Below, in pieces: positions 7,277 to 14,768 of a DNA stretch of 32,586 bases. This stretch comes from Gammaproteobacteria bacterium UBA3067 (GTDB lineage: Bacteria > Pseudomonadota > Gammaproteobacteria > Pseudomonadales > UBA3067). Numbering within the stretch: position 1 is the stretch's first letter; each line of letters begins with the position of its first letter. The notes under the pieces are model-generated. The model ran no database searches, had not been told where the DNA came from, and saw nothing but the letters and a program-made list of their open reading frames with translations. The stretch lies in contig DFBZ01000141.1 of NCBI GenBank assembly GCA_002366835.1, forward strand, positions 553-33,138, in the 5' to 3' direction. A program made the position numbers and the translations under genes.

Positions 7277-8485
7277 TTATGCGGCTGATTTTAGCAAGTA
7301 TTTCTCAGCAGCTTCAATTAGTTCACTCTGACCACTTTTTAAATTAGCTTGTGCGGCTAATTCTTTTTCTTCTTCAGAAGCAAACGTTTCATCCCACTCA
7401 ATTATTTTTCTATTCATGACCATATGCCAAAGTGGTGGTACTGCTGCCATTAGCATGGTGAGGGCGTATCCGAAGGGCATTTGTGGCGAGTCATTTGGGA
7501 ATGGTCTTAAGTTCCAAAACTCAATGTCTGCATCAGCATGGTGGTGGGCATGTCGAGAGATGGCAACCGTTCCCCAGTATGAAAATTTGTGGTTGTCGTT
7601 CCAGGCATGGCGAACTTGCTGTGGTTGATCGCTCACTCTGATTAAACCATAGTGTTCGATATAGTTTGCGAACTCGAGGGCTAGGTTTACTGCCAGTCCC
7701 ATACCCAAAAAGCCTAATACGCCTGTCCATCCGGCAGCGGAATAGAAGGTTATTGCAACCAGAAGCTCCATACCCCAGCCACGCAATGCTTTGTTCTCCC
7801 AGCTCCAGACAGAAATGCCCATTTTTTCCAAGCGGTGTTTTTCTAGCTCCCAAACTTGAATGTTTTGCCCAATGATTGAGCGAAATATAAAGGGGTAAAA
7901 GTTTTCACCGCGCTGGGCTGTGGCGGGGTCTTTAGGTGTGCAAACCCAGTTATGGTGGCCGTAGGGGTGGCGAATTGAGAAACGGGTATGCATACCAAAG
8001 GCTTCGCCAAGGCGACCTAAAAACACAGCAACAGGCATATTTACACGGTGAGTTAATTCATGCCCGATGGCAATTGACCCAATTGCAGCGCTAAGGGCGG
8101 CTAGAAAAAAAGCTGACGCGTACATACCAAACGTATCATTTGCATGAGCTGTGAGCATGTCGAAGCCTGTTAATGCTTGAATACCGGAAGAAATGCTTAA
8201 AAAATCACCGGGTAGGCCGAGCATCCAGGCAAAAATTAAGGCAGTGAATACCCCTGATATTTGGCTGGCATATTGTAAGGGGTAAAAAATTCCAGGGTTG
8301 TCGTAATGATATATTTCTTCATCGGTGCCCAAGGTAAGGTCCAGAACAAGTGCTAGTGCGATGAAGCCTAAGAGTGCAAAAGGAAGCCATGAAACGCCAA
8401 AAATAAGCATTATTGTGCCAATTAGCCCGGTAATTGAGGCGATAAAAAAACGGCCGTATTTCCAGCCAACATTGAGTACATTCAT
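7277..8485 (-). CDS. AlkB-like membrane diiron monooxygenase, paralogue 1
   Basis: A 402-residue integral-membrane fatty-acid-desaturase/hydroxylase-superfamily protein, closest to alkane 1-monooxygenases. These hydroxylate terminal carbons using a diiron centre held by histidines and electrons from rubredoxin. Box 1 is HELTHR (142-147) and box 2 is RHPYGHH (172-178), where AlkB has EHxxGHH. It is followed by TPKDPATAQRGENFYPF, an AlkB-type stretch. The NYIEHYG motif is at 274-280 and box 3 is SRHAHHHA (310-317), where AlkB has QRHSDHHA. All ligand histidines are present. Several hydrophobic helices lie before box 1. The ATG at 8485 is chosen over a GTG at 8500 because GGAG lies 9 bp upstream of it. 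It diverges from a paralogue. No rubredoxin gene is near, so the substrate is uncertain. Confidence 0.85.
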   Translation of the reverse strand: MNVLNVGWKYGRFFIASITGLIGTIMLIFGVSWLPFALLGFIALALVLDLTLGTDEEIYHYDNPGIFYPLQYASQISGVFTALIFAWMLGLPGDFLSISSGIQALTGFDMLTAHANDTFGMYASAFFLAALSAAIGSIAIGHELTHRVNMPVAVFLGRLGEAFGMHTRFSIRHPYGHHNWVCTPKDPATAQRGENFYPFIFRSIIGQNIQVWELEKHRLEKMGISVWSWENKALRGWGMELLVAITFYSAAGWTGVLGFLGMGLAVNLALEFANYIEHYGLIRVSDQPQQVRHAWNDNHKFSYWGTVAISRHAHHHADADIEFWNLRPFPNDSPQMPFGYALTMLMAAVPPLWHMVMNRKIIEWDETFASEEEKELAAQANLKSGQSELIEAAEKYLLKSAA

Positions 8486-8593
8486 ATTTTTATTCTCCAC
8501 ATTTTTTTATATTATTATGTCTTCAAGCAGTATTCGCTCTTCATGCGAGGAAAGCAAGACGACGCATCTATGAGCCCGCATAAAATACAATAA

Positions 8594-8637
8594 GATATTT
8601 ATTATTAAATTAAAGTTGCTATTTAATAATAAATATC
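8594..8637. repeat. Perfect 17-bp inverted repeat
   Basis: The arm at 8594-8610 (GATATTTATTATTAAAT) and the arm at 8621-8637 are exact reverse complements around a 10-nt spacer, TAAAGTTGCT. It lies about 110 bp upstream of the leftward AlkB-like start. It could be an operator, an mRNA leader hairpin, or the core of a small mobile palindrome. Confidence 0.8.
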
Positions 8638-8804
8638 AAGTAAAAATGATTTTTGCATATTTCTAATAAAGGCTAAGCTCTGATTTATAGAATAATGTCT
8701 AAGGTTTAAAAGACAATGCGGCAAAATGTCGCGCTTGTATTTTAGGCTAGGGGCTAGGTGACACCATGTGTGATCAGAGTATGAGCGGTGTTTTTGTGCG
8801 CTAA

Positions 8805-8818
8805 ATTGGCGCGCCAAT
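8805..8818. promoter_or_regulatory. 14-bp palindrome, possible operator
   Basis: ATTGGCGCGCCAAT is a perfect, GC-cored dyad inside AT-rich DNA, near the middle of the divergent region. Size and symmetry fit a dimeric regulator site. Confidence 0.35.
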
Positions 8819-8952
8819 ACTCTTTTAGATTGACGGTTATGTTTAAATTTAATGTGGTTCTTCAGGGTGTTTTAGCGCGACACTGCAACCGTAGCGAAAG
8901 CAATCTTTGCTTGTGATGACATTACCATTTCTAGAAAGATATAGAGATAGCA

Positions 8953-8962
8953 CTTGCGCAAG
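8953..8962. promoter_or_regulatory. 10-bp palindrome
   Basis: CTTGCGCAAG is a perfect dyad about 90 bp upstream of the rightward -35 element. It could be an operator; short palindromes also arise by chance. Confidence 0.2.
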
Positions 8963-9053
8963 CAGTAAAATTATTCTTTCGACATATTTACGCGATGCGT
9001 AGTTGGCTTAATTTATAAATAATATGTACAGATAAACACTTTTAACTGTTGTT

Positions 9054-9082
9054 TTGACGGTCAGTAAAATTAAAGTTATTCT
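9054..9082 (+). promoter_or_regulatory. Candidate sigma-70 promoter of the second AlkB-like gene
   Basis: TTGACG (9054-9059) and TATTCT (9077-9082) are spaced exactly 17 bp. A transcript would start near 9089 and leave a leader of about 43 nt before the ATG at 9132. This also argues against a TTG start at 9054, which would lie in the -35 box. Confidence 0.5.
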
Positions 9083-9131
9083 CGATGATTCGTGTAAGTT
9101 AAAAATAATAATAGTACAGAGGGATTTAGTT

Positions 9132-10436
9132 ATGCTATTCAAGTTATTTGTTACGAAAGATTCCGCTTATAAAGGGCCGCGGGAAGGTGAAACGGCATTG
9201 ATGAAGTTCTGGAAGTATTTCAGGTTCGCATCACCATCGTTTGCTTTGGCTCTAGGAGCGCCGCTATTTTTTCTAGGTGGTGAAGCCATTTTTTATTACG
9301 GGACATTTTTAGCCGCCTTAGCCTTTTTTGGAGACTATTTTTTTGGCGAAGATACTGAGATATGGGCAGGGTCCTATAAATATACGCAAATATTTCCTTT
9401 GATGGAGGTTGCTGCAGTTCTTAGTAATTCGTTTTTGGTCATATTGTTTGCCTGGCAGCTTGGCTATCCGCAGACTGACTTATTTGGCATAGGCGCAATT
9501 GTTCAATCTTTAACTGGGTTTGATGTCGGCGCGGCTCTTGCTGCTAATACAACCTTGTCTTATGTGGGTGGTTTTGGCTTTGCTACTGCAGGTGGGGTTA
9601 TTAACGGCGTGGTACTGGGGCACAACATGACGCATCGTACCTTCGATGCAAAATCCGTATGGATTGGCCGTTTGGGTGAGGCATTCAGTCTGTTTACCTA
9701 CTTTTCAATCCGTCACCCCTTTGGTCACCATAATCTCATTGGTACGCCTGCCGACCCTTCTTGGGCCCACCGTGGTGAAAGTTTTTATGCCTTTAGAATT
9801 CGTAGTGTTCCAGGGCAATATAAAATGACGTGGAATCTTGAAAAGCAACGCTTAGAAAAAATGGACTTGCCAGTGTGGCATTACAGTAACCAAGCCCTTC
9901 AGGGCTGGGCTGTTGAGGCGCTTGTTTTGGCCATGTTTTTTTATACAGGTGGAATAGCCGGTGTAGGCTTGATGGTATTAATTGGATTGCTTTCTCATAC
10001 GGGCTTGGAGTTGGCTAATTATATTGAGCATCAGGGGCTTTGCCGCGTACCCAGCGAACCTTTTCAATATCGTCATGCTTGGGATGATGCACACCGCATG
10101 ACCTACTGGGCTGTTTGGGGGATTTCCCGTCATTCACACCATCATTCTGATGCTCAGGTTGAAGAGCCTGAGCTTAATTTTTACGGTAATACAGATAAGG
10201 CAATGAGCACGCCTTATGGTTATCTGGTTAGCTTTATATTGGTTCTATTTCCGAATGTATGGAATAAGATAATGATTCCACGCTATATGGAGTGGGACGA
10301 AAAGTACGCGACACCAGCTGAAAGAAAATTAGCAGCTTACGAAAATATTTATAGTGGCTTGCCAGAATTGGTGGATGCGGGCATGAAATATTTACGCGAA
10401 CTGGAAGAGACGGAAAATGAGAAAGTTGCCGCTTAA
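9132..10436 (+). CDS. AlkB-like membrane diiron monooxygenase, paralogue 2 (divergent motifs)
   Basis: A 434-residue paralogue of the leftward gene. Both share GRLGEAF, IRHPxGHH, LEKxRLEKM, NYIEHxG, SRHxHHH and a tail of the form EWDE...LA...SG..EL..A..KYL. Box 1 reads HNMTHR (164-169), with Asn where the family has Glu. Box 2 is RHPFGHH (194-200). The HYG motif has become NYIEHQG (296-302), and box 3 is SRHSHHHS (332-339). All expected iron-binding histidines are kept, so a metal centre is still likely. The altered second-shell residues suggest another substrate or weaker activity. The ATG at 9132 follows GAGGGA. Hydrophobic helices flank residues 35-75 and 90-115. It may act alone or with the other copy. 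Confidence 0.8.
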   Translation: MLFKLFVTKDSAYKGPREGETALMKFWKYFRFASPSFALALGAPLFFLGGEAIFYYGTFLAALAFFGDYFFGEDTEIWAGSYKYTQIFPLMEVAAVLSNSFLVILFAWQLGYPQTDLFGIGAIVQSLTGFDVGAALAANTTLSYVGGFGFATAGGVINGVVLGHNMTHRTFDAKSVWIGRLGEAFSLFTYFSIRHPFGHHNLIGTPADPSWAHRGESFYAFRIRSVPGQYKMTWNLEKQRLEKMDLPVWHYSNQALQGWAVEALVLAMFFYTGGIAGVGLMVLIGLLSHTGLELANYIEHQGLCRVPSEPFQYRHAWDDAHRMTYWAVWGISRHSHHHSDAQVEEPELNFYGNTDKAMSTPYGYLVSFILVLFPNVWNKIMIPRYMEWDEKYATPAERKLAAYENIYSGLPELVDAGMKYLRELEETENEKVAA

Positions 10437-10456
10437 AAGCGGAAGCTAGTGGTCAG

Positions 10457-10491
10457 GCTTGGCGTACTTAAGGATAAACGGTGCGCCGAGC
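10457..10491 (+). terminator. Hairpin downstream of the second AlkB-like gene
   Basis: GCTTGGCG (10457-10464) can pair with CGCCGAGC (10484-10491), one G-T pair, 19-nt loop, 20 bp after the stop. No T-run follows, so termination is uncertain. The rest of 10492-10716 shows nothing recognisable. Confidence 0.3.
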
Positions 10492-10716
10492 TAGACAGCT
10501 AGAATGTGGGAGGGGGAGTGCGTGTGAGGATGCCCATAAGAATATTGATATTCTGGCAGAACAACGAAGCTGCTTTTCATGACCATGCGCTTGCCACTAG
10601 CAGTAACTGGTAAAAGTTAGAGTTTATCTTCTCTTGATTTTAAACAGGCTTGGATATTGGGTTGTATCTATCTGTAGCGTGTGGCCATTAATGTTTTAAT
10701 TTCCAAACATCAAGTT

Positions 10717-11106
10717 TTATCCCTTATTCTCTTTGCTAAGATGAGCAAGTTTGTGTGCGTGTAGTTCCCAGTTTTTGCCGTCGAACTCTTCAATAATGAG
10801 TTCTTTTGGCTTCGGTTCGAGGCAGTGAATATTGACGTCATACCCGTCAGGGTTAGAGCGCGGTATATAAAATGATTTGATACCGCATATTTTACAGAAT
10901 TTATGTTTGGCTTGCCCTGTGTCAAAGGTATATGTGGTGAGGCTATTTTCACCCTGTATCAGATTGAACTTTGATTGGGGAATGATTAGGTGTAGGTAGC
11001 CTGATTTCGAGCAAATGCTGCAGTTGCAATCCTGGCATTCGAGTGTTTCAGGTGCTTCAATTTCAAATTGCACTGCGCCGCAATGACAGCTACCTTTGTA
11101 TTTCAT
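10717..11106 (-). CDS. GFA/CENP-V family zinc protein
   Basis: A 129-residue protein with the cysteine pattern of the GFA (glutathione-dependent formaldehyde-activating enzyme) fold. CHCGA gives Cys7 and Cys9. Cys24, Cys27, Cys29 and Cys32 follow in CQDCNCSICSK, and FCKICG gives Cys71 and Cys74. These form the two zinc sites of the fold. Most small family members have no proven activity, and formaldehyde-glutathione adduct formation should not be assumed. The start at 11106 has GGGAG about 10 bp upstream. It is co-directional with pabB, 92 bp downstream of it, and may be read through from it. Confidence 0.85.
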   Translation of the reverse strand: MKYKGSCHCGAVQFEIEAPETLECQDCNCSICSKSGYLHLIIPQSKFNLIQGENSLTTYTFDTGQAKHKFCKICGIKSFYIPRSNPDGYDVNIHCLEPKPKELIIEEFDGKNWELHAHKLAHLSKENKG

Positions 11107-11198
11107 TTATCTTTCTCCCAGATAGCATAGGGTTAGAACGTTAGAGCTTCTCGGTTTTTCTATTTCTTGCTTGGGCGAAGTGCTTAGGTTCAATGCGC

Positions 11199-12587
11199 TC
11201 ATTCGGTTTTAATAAACTCCCGTTCCAGTGCTTGCAGTAAATTGGAAACTTTATCAATGGACTCCTGGTATTCCTCTTCTACCTTTGAATCGACGATGAT
11301 TCCGCCGCCACCCCAGCAGTAGATGTTCCCAGAGTTCTCATCATCGTGTTCACACAGTAAGGTGCGTATGGTTATGCTGGAATCCATGTTCCCATTAAAG
11401 CTGAAATAGGCGATGCTGCCGCAGTATATATCACGACTCACTTCTTCCAATTCATTGATGATTTCCATGGCGCGTATTTTGGGTGCGCCGGTTATGGAGC
11501 CTCCTGGGAAACTATCTTGGAATAGGTCTACAGCATGCCGATTTTCTGCAAGCTCTGCCGTTACTGTGCTAACCAGGTGGTGCACATTTGCGAAACTTTT
11601 CAAGGCAAAAAGGTGCGGAACTTTTACGCTGCCAACTTTTGCACTTCGGCTAATGTCGTTTCTTATTAGGTCTACGATCATTAGGTTTTCGGCCTGATCT
11701 TTTTTGCTATTTAAAAGCGCATTTTTTTCCAGTTCGTCCGCTTTTATATCTGCTTTGCGTGCTCTTGTGCCTTTAATGGGTTTGCTGGTGATATGGGTTT
11801 CTTTGAGCTGTAGGAACTGCTCGGGGGAGTGGCTCAGTATGGCATTCTTATTAGAGTTTATATATGCAGAGAAGGGGGCTGGGCTTTGCTCACGGAGTTT
11901 TTTATAAGCGAGCCAGGGGTTGCCGGAATAACGTGTCTCAAAACGCTGGGTGTAGTTAATCTGGTAGCAGTCGCCGCTGAGGATGAATTCTTGAATGGAA
12001 AGAAAATCCTTATTGTAGCGGTTTGCAGTAATGTTGTTTTTAAAGGGACTGTGAAGTTTAAACGACTCATCGCGCTTGGATTGCTTAATGAGTGTTTGTA
12101 TTTGTTGTAGTTTAGGTTCTGCGCTTCTATTTATTGAATAGATGGCGCTCGTCTTTTCTTGATGGTCGACAATAATAAATACATCGTAAAAGCCGACATG
12201 CATTAATGCCTTGTTAGTAGCTGGTGCGTTTTTTAATAAGTGAGCGTGGTTTAATTCATAGCTGAACTGGCCAATGGCACCCCCACTAAAGGGGAGTGCT
12301 GCAAGTGCTTCGTTATTGAACTTCTCGCTTTCTTGAATGAGCGTTGATTTAAGTACGTCAAAGGGAGGTAGAGGTGTTTTTAGGGTGCTCCCTTGCGTGC
12401 TGATTAAGGTGTAGTGGCTGAACCCTTCGAGCTGAATGTAGGGCAGTGAAGCGAGAATATCATAACGGCCTTGTTCGTTATGTTGGGCGCAGCTGTCCAA
12501 AAATACCGCACCGGGTAGTTGGTGGATTTTTTCAAATAGGCGAGCGCTATCAGGGTGATAGGGAAGGTTAACTTGGATTAGTGGCAT
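11199..12587 (-). CDS. pabB: Aminodeoxychorismate synthase component I (PabB)
   Basis: PabB turns chorismate plus ammonia (from the PabA glutaminase) into 4-amino-4-deoxychorismate, for p-aminobenzoate and folate. The 462 residues match the family (about 453). KPIKGTR at 269-275 places the lysine characteristic of PabB (Lys272); anthranilate synthase TrpE has alanine there, so the two are distinguished. PGGSITGAPK (361-370) and ENLMIVDLIRND (300-311) are the chorismate- and Mg-binding motifs. The N-terminal half is the more variable TrpE-like domain. The ATG at 12587 has no strong Shine-Dalgarno. No pabA or pabC is adjacent, so the glutaminase subunit must come from elsewhere. Confidence 0.95.
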   Translation of the reverse strand: MPLIQVNLPYHPDSARLFEKIHQLPGAVFLDSCAQHNEQGRYDILASLPYIQLEGFSHYTLISTQGSTLKTPLPPFDVLKSTLIQESEKFNNEALAALPFSGGAIGQFSYELNHAHLLKNAPATNKALMHVGFYDVFIIVDHQEKTSAIYSINRSAEPKLQQIQTLIKQSKRDESFKLHSPFKNNITANRYNKDFLSIQEFILSGDCYQINYTQRFETRYSGNPWLAYKKLREQSPAPFSAYINSNKNAILSHSPEQFLQLKETHITSKPIKGTRARKADIKADELEKNALLNSKKDQAENLMIVDLIRNDISRSAKVGSVKVPHLFALKSFANVHHLVSTVTAELAENRHAVDLFQDSFPGGSITGAPKIRAMEIINELEEVSRDIYCGSIAYFSFNGNMDSSITIRTLLCEHDDENSGNIYCWGGGGIIVDSKVEEEYQESIDKVSNLLQALEREFIKTE

Positions 12588-12764
12588 TGCATCGTGTTGG
12601 CTGTGATTAGAGCGGTCAAATTCTACCTTTTTTTTTCGCTAAAGCATATTTGGGTCAGCTGCTTTCATGGTGACGATTTAAGAAATAGAAAAAACCTTTA
12701 TGGCGTGTAACACTGGCTCTCATGAATTTGGGTTTGCCGATAACCAATAATTAAGGGGTTCACT

Positions 12765-13571
12765 ATGTCTCTAAAAGGATTTGAACAAAGCCGGTTTAGC
12801 TTTCAGGGGAAAACCTGCCCGGTGTTTCATAAAGGAAACGGGCCAGGTGTGGTAATCATTCATGAGATTCCTGGCATTACGCCGCAGGTGGAACGTTTTG
12901 CCAACTTGGTTGCTGACAGTGGTTTTAGCGTTGTGATGCCAAGCTTGTTTGGTACGCCGGGCAAAAAGCTGTCGGTGGCTTACTTGGGTGAGCAGTTTGT
13001 TCGGGCGTGTATTAGTAAGGAGTTTAGCGTGCTTGCCGCAGGTGCGGGGAGCCCCATTACCGATTATCTGCGTGCGTTATGCCGGAAAACCCATCAAGAG
13101 CTGGGTGGGCCGGGCGTGGGCGTGGTGGGTATGTGTTTAACGGGTAACTTTGCCTTATCACTGTTTGCGGATGATTCGGTGATGGCGCCGGTTCTTAGTC
13201 AGCCCAGCTTGCCTTTTGGTCTTACTCAAAAGCAGAGAAGTGGATTGCATATTGGCCAAGAAGAGATGAGCCGCGTGAAGGAGAGGGTGGCTCAAGGTGA
13301 AAAGGTGATGGGTTTGCGTTTTACTGGCGATATGATATGCCCAGGAGTGCGTTTTAAAAAATTAAAGGAAGAGTTAGGTGAGGGTTTCGTAGATATCGAA
13401 ATTGACTCAGGCTTTGGTAATACGCATGGTATTAAGCCCATTGCTCATTCGGTATTGACGACGGATCTGGTTAATGAGGAAGGGCATCCGACCCATGAGG
13501 CACTGCAGCGAGTTTTAGAATTTTTCCATGAGAAGCTTGATGCGGGAGAGGAGCGAGTTATTGAGTATTAG
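12765..13571 (+). CDS. Dienelactone hydrolase family protein
   Basis: A 268-residue alpha/beta hydrolase of the dienelactone hydrolase family. VVIIHEIPGI (29-38) holds the conserved Glu34 that partners the nucleophile. VGMCLTGN puts the nucleophile Cys at 124, in place of Ser as is usual in the family. FTGDMICP gives Asp189, and NTHGIKPIAHSVL supplies the histidine (His221 or His228). Family members open lactones from ring-cleavage pathways, but many are general esterases; no chlorocatechol or other aromatic pathway genes are nearby, so the substrate is unknown. AAGGGG lies 7 bp before the ATG. The gene diverges from pabB with 177 bp between. Confidence 0.88.
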   Translation: MSLKGFEQSRFSFQGKTCPVFHKGNGPGVVIIHEIPGITPQVERFANLVADSGFSVVMPSLFGTPGKKLSVAYLGEQFVRACISKEFSVLAAGAGSPITDYLRALCRKTHQELGGPGVGVVGMCLTGNFALSLFADDSVMAPVLSQPSLPFGLTQKQRSGLHIGQEEMSRVKERVAQGEKVMGLRFTGDMICPGVRFKKLKEELGEGFVDIEIDSGFGNTHGIKPIAHSVLTTDLVNEEGHPTHEALQRVLEFFHEKLDAGEERVIEY

Positions 13572-13692
13572 CTTCCGAAGTTGCAGTGATAAGTGGGTAA
13601 GTCATAAGGCTGAAGTTTGCGTCTAAGCCTAGTGAGCGGGTTGGGTGTTCCTTCCCCCAGATCTATTTGGCTGCCTTATAAGGAATATTGGT

Positions 13693-14553
13693 ATGAATGT
13701 GTGGCGATCCATCTGCTTTTCGATGTTGTTTGTTAGTGGTGCGATCTATGCAAGTTCGCCAGTATGGAAAGTAAGCAAGGGCGATTCTCAGCTTTATATT
13801 GGTGGAACAGTTCATGTCTTGGGGGAATCCGACTACCCGCTTCCTGCTTCTTTTGATAAAGCCTATTCCCAGTCCCAAATTCTGGTTTTTGAGACAGATA
13901 TACAAGCCATGCAGTCGCCTGAGTTTCAACAAAAAGTAATGGCGAAAATGCTTTATTCTGACGGGAGTAGTTTAAAGCAGGTGCTTAGTGATTCCACTTA
14001 TCAACTCTTGAATCAGCATCTATCAAGCCGCGGTGTCCCTATCGCCAGAATGGAAAATATCAAACCGGGCATGGTGTCCATGACACTTACCGTTATGGAG
14101 TTACAGCGACTGGGCCTTGCTGGAGCCGGTGTTGATGAGCACTTTAATGCTCGCGCTGTGCGTGACCGGAAGGCATTGCTTGCTCTCGAAACTGTGGACG
14201 AGCAGTTGGCATTTATCGAAAACCTTGGCCTGGGGCAGGAAGATGAGTTTATTCGCTACACCCTGCGTGATATCAACGAGCTGCCTTCCATTATGCAAGC
14301 GATTAAGAAGTCTTGGAGAAGTGGGAATATTGATAAGATGAATGCCGAACTTTTGATGCCCTTCAAGCAGGATTTTCCGAAGGTTTACAATAACCTTATC
14401 GTAAAGCGAAACAAGGCATGGATTCCAAAGCTGGTAGAAATGACAAAATCAGCGGAGGTGGAACTTGTTCTCGTGGGGGCGCTTCATTTGGTGGGCAAGG
14501 ATGGCGTGCTGGCGGAGCTGGAGGCGCTGGGTTATAAGATTGAGATGTTGTAA
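13693..14553 (+). CDS. TraB/GumN family secreted protein
   Basis: A 286-residue member of the TraB/PrgY/GumN family, which has a divergent metalloprotease-like (Tiki) fold. The ATG at 13693 is preceded by AAGGAA and gives a signal peptide (ICFSMLFVSGAIYA) cut before SSPVW; an in-frame start at 13645 would not. The N-terminal motif is IGGTVHVLGESDYPLP. LALETVDEQLAFIENL lies near the middle. The C-terminal motif is LVGALHLVGKDGVLAELEALGY, with the His of the family. It is probably periplasmic or outer-membrane attached. The activity of bacterial members is not established. It lies upstream of prfB, with 215 bp between. Confidence 0.86.
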   Translation: MNVWRSICFSMLFVSGAIYASSPVWKVSKGDSQLYIGGTVHVLGESDYPLPASFDKAYSQSQILVFETDIQAMQSPEFQQKVMAKMLYSDGSSLKQVLSDSTYQLLNQHLSSRGVPIARMENIKPGMVSMTLTVMELQRLGLAGAGVDEHFNARAVRDRKALLALETVDEQLAFIENLGLGQEDEFIRYTLRDINELPSIMQAIKKSWRSGNIDKMNAELLMPFKQDFPKVYNNLIVKRNKAWIPKLVEMTKSAEVELVLVGALHLVGKDGVLAELEALGYKIEML

Positions 14554-14768
14554 GGCTTGTCTTTTTGTTGCTGGCATAAATCCGTCCATTAGAAGGGCTT
14601 TGACTTCCGCTTTACGCTTGCGGGTGCTGCGGTCTCTTGCGTGTAGGGTTATGGGATAGTTGAGACAGCTTTGTTTTTATCAGGTAAAATTCGCCGTTTG
14701 GATGGCTTCTTCCACAAGCTTTCTGCTCAAGGTTACTAGGGTGCGATGACGCAACCCAGTTGGACGGT

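Larger units (their letters stand above)
8486..9131. other. 646-bp divergent regulatory region between the AlkB-like genes
   Basis: No gene was recognised here. It is AT-rich and unusually full of dyads: a perfect 17-bp inverted repeat (8594-8637), a 14-bp palindrome (8805-8818), a 6-bp hairpin AAGCAA/TTGCTT (8898-8912) and a 10-bp palindrome (8953-8962). A good sigma-70-like promoter for the rightward gene lies at 9054-9082. For the leftward gene, TTGCTT and AATACT spaced 17 bp apart on the minus strand is a weaker candidate. The layout suggests regulated divergent transcription; the regulator is unknown. Confidence 0.6.

Noticed and set aside
8623..8817. Small minus-strand ORF between the two AlkB-like genes
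   Set aside because: It spans the palindromic AT-rich region, has no ribosome-binding site, and shows no protein-like pattern.
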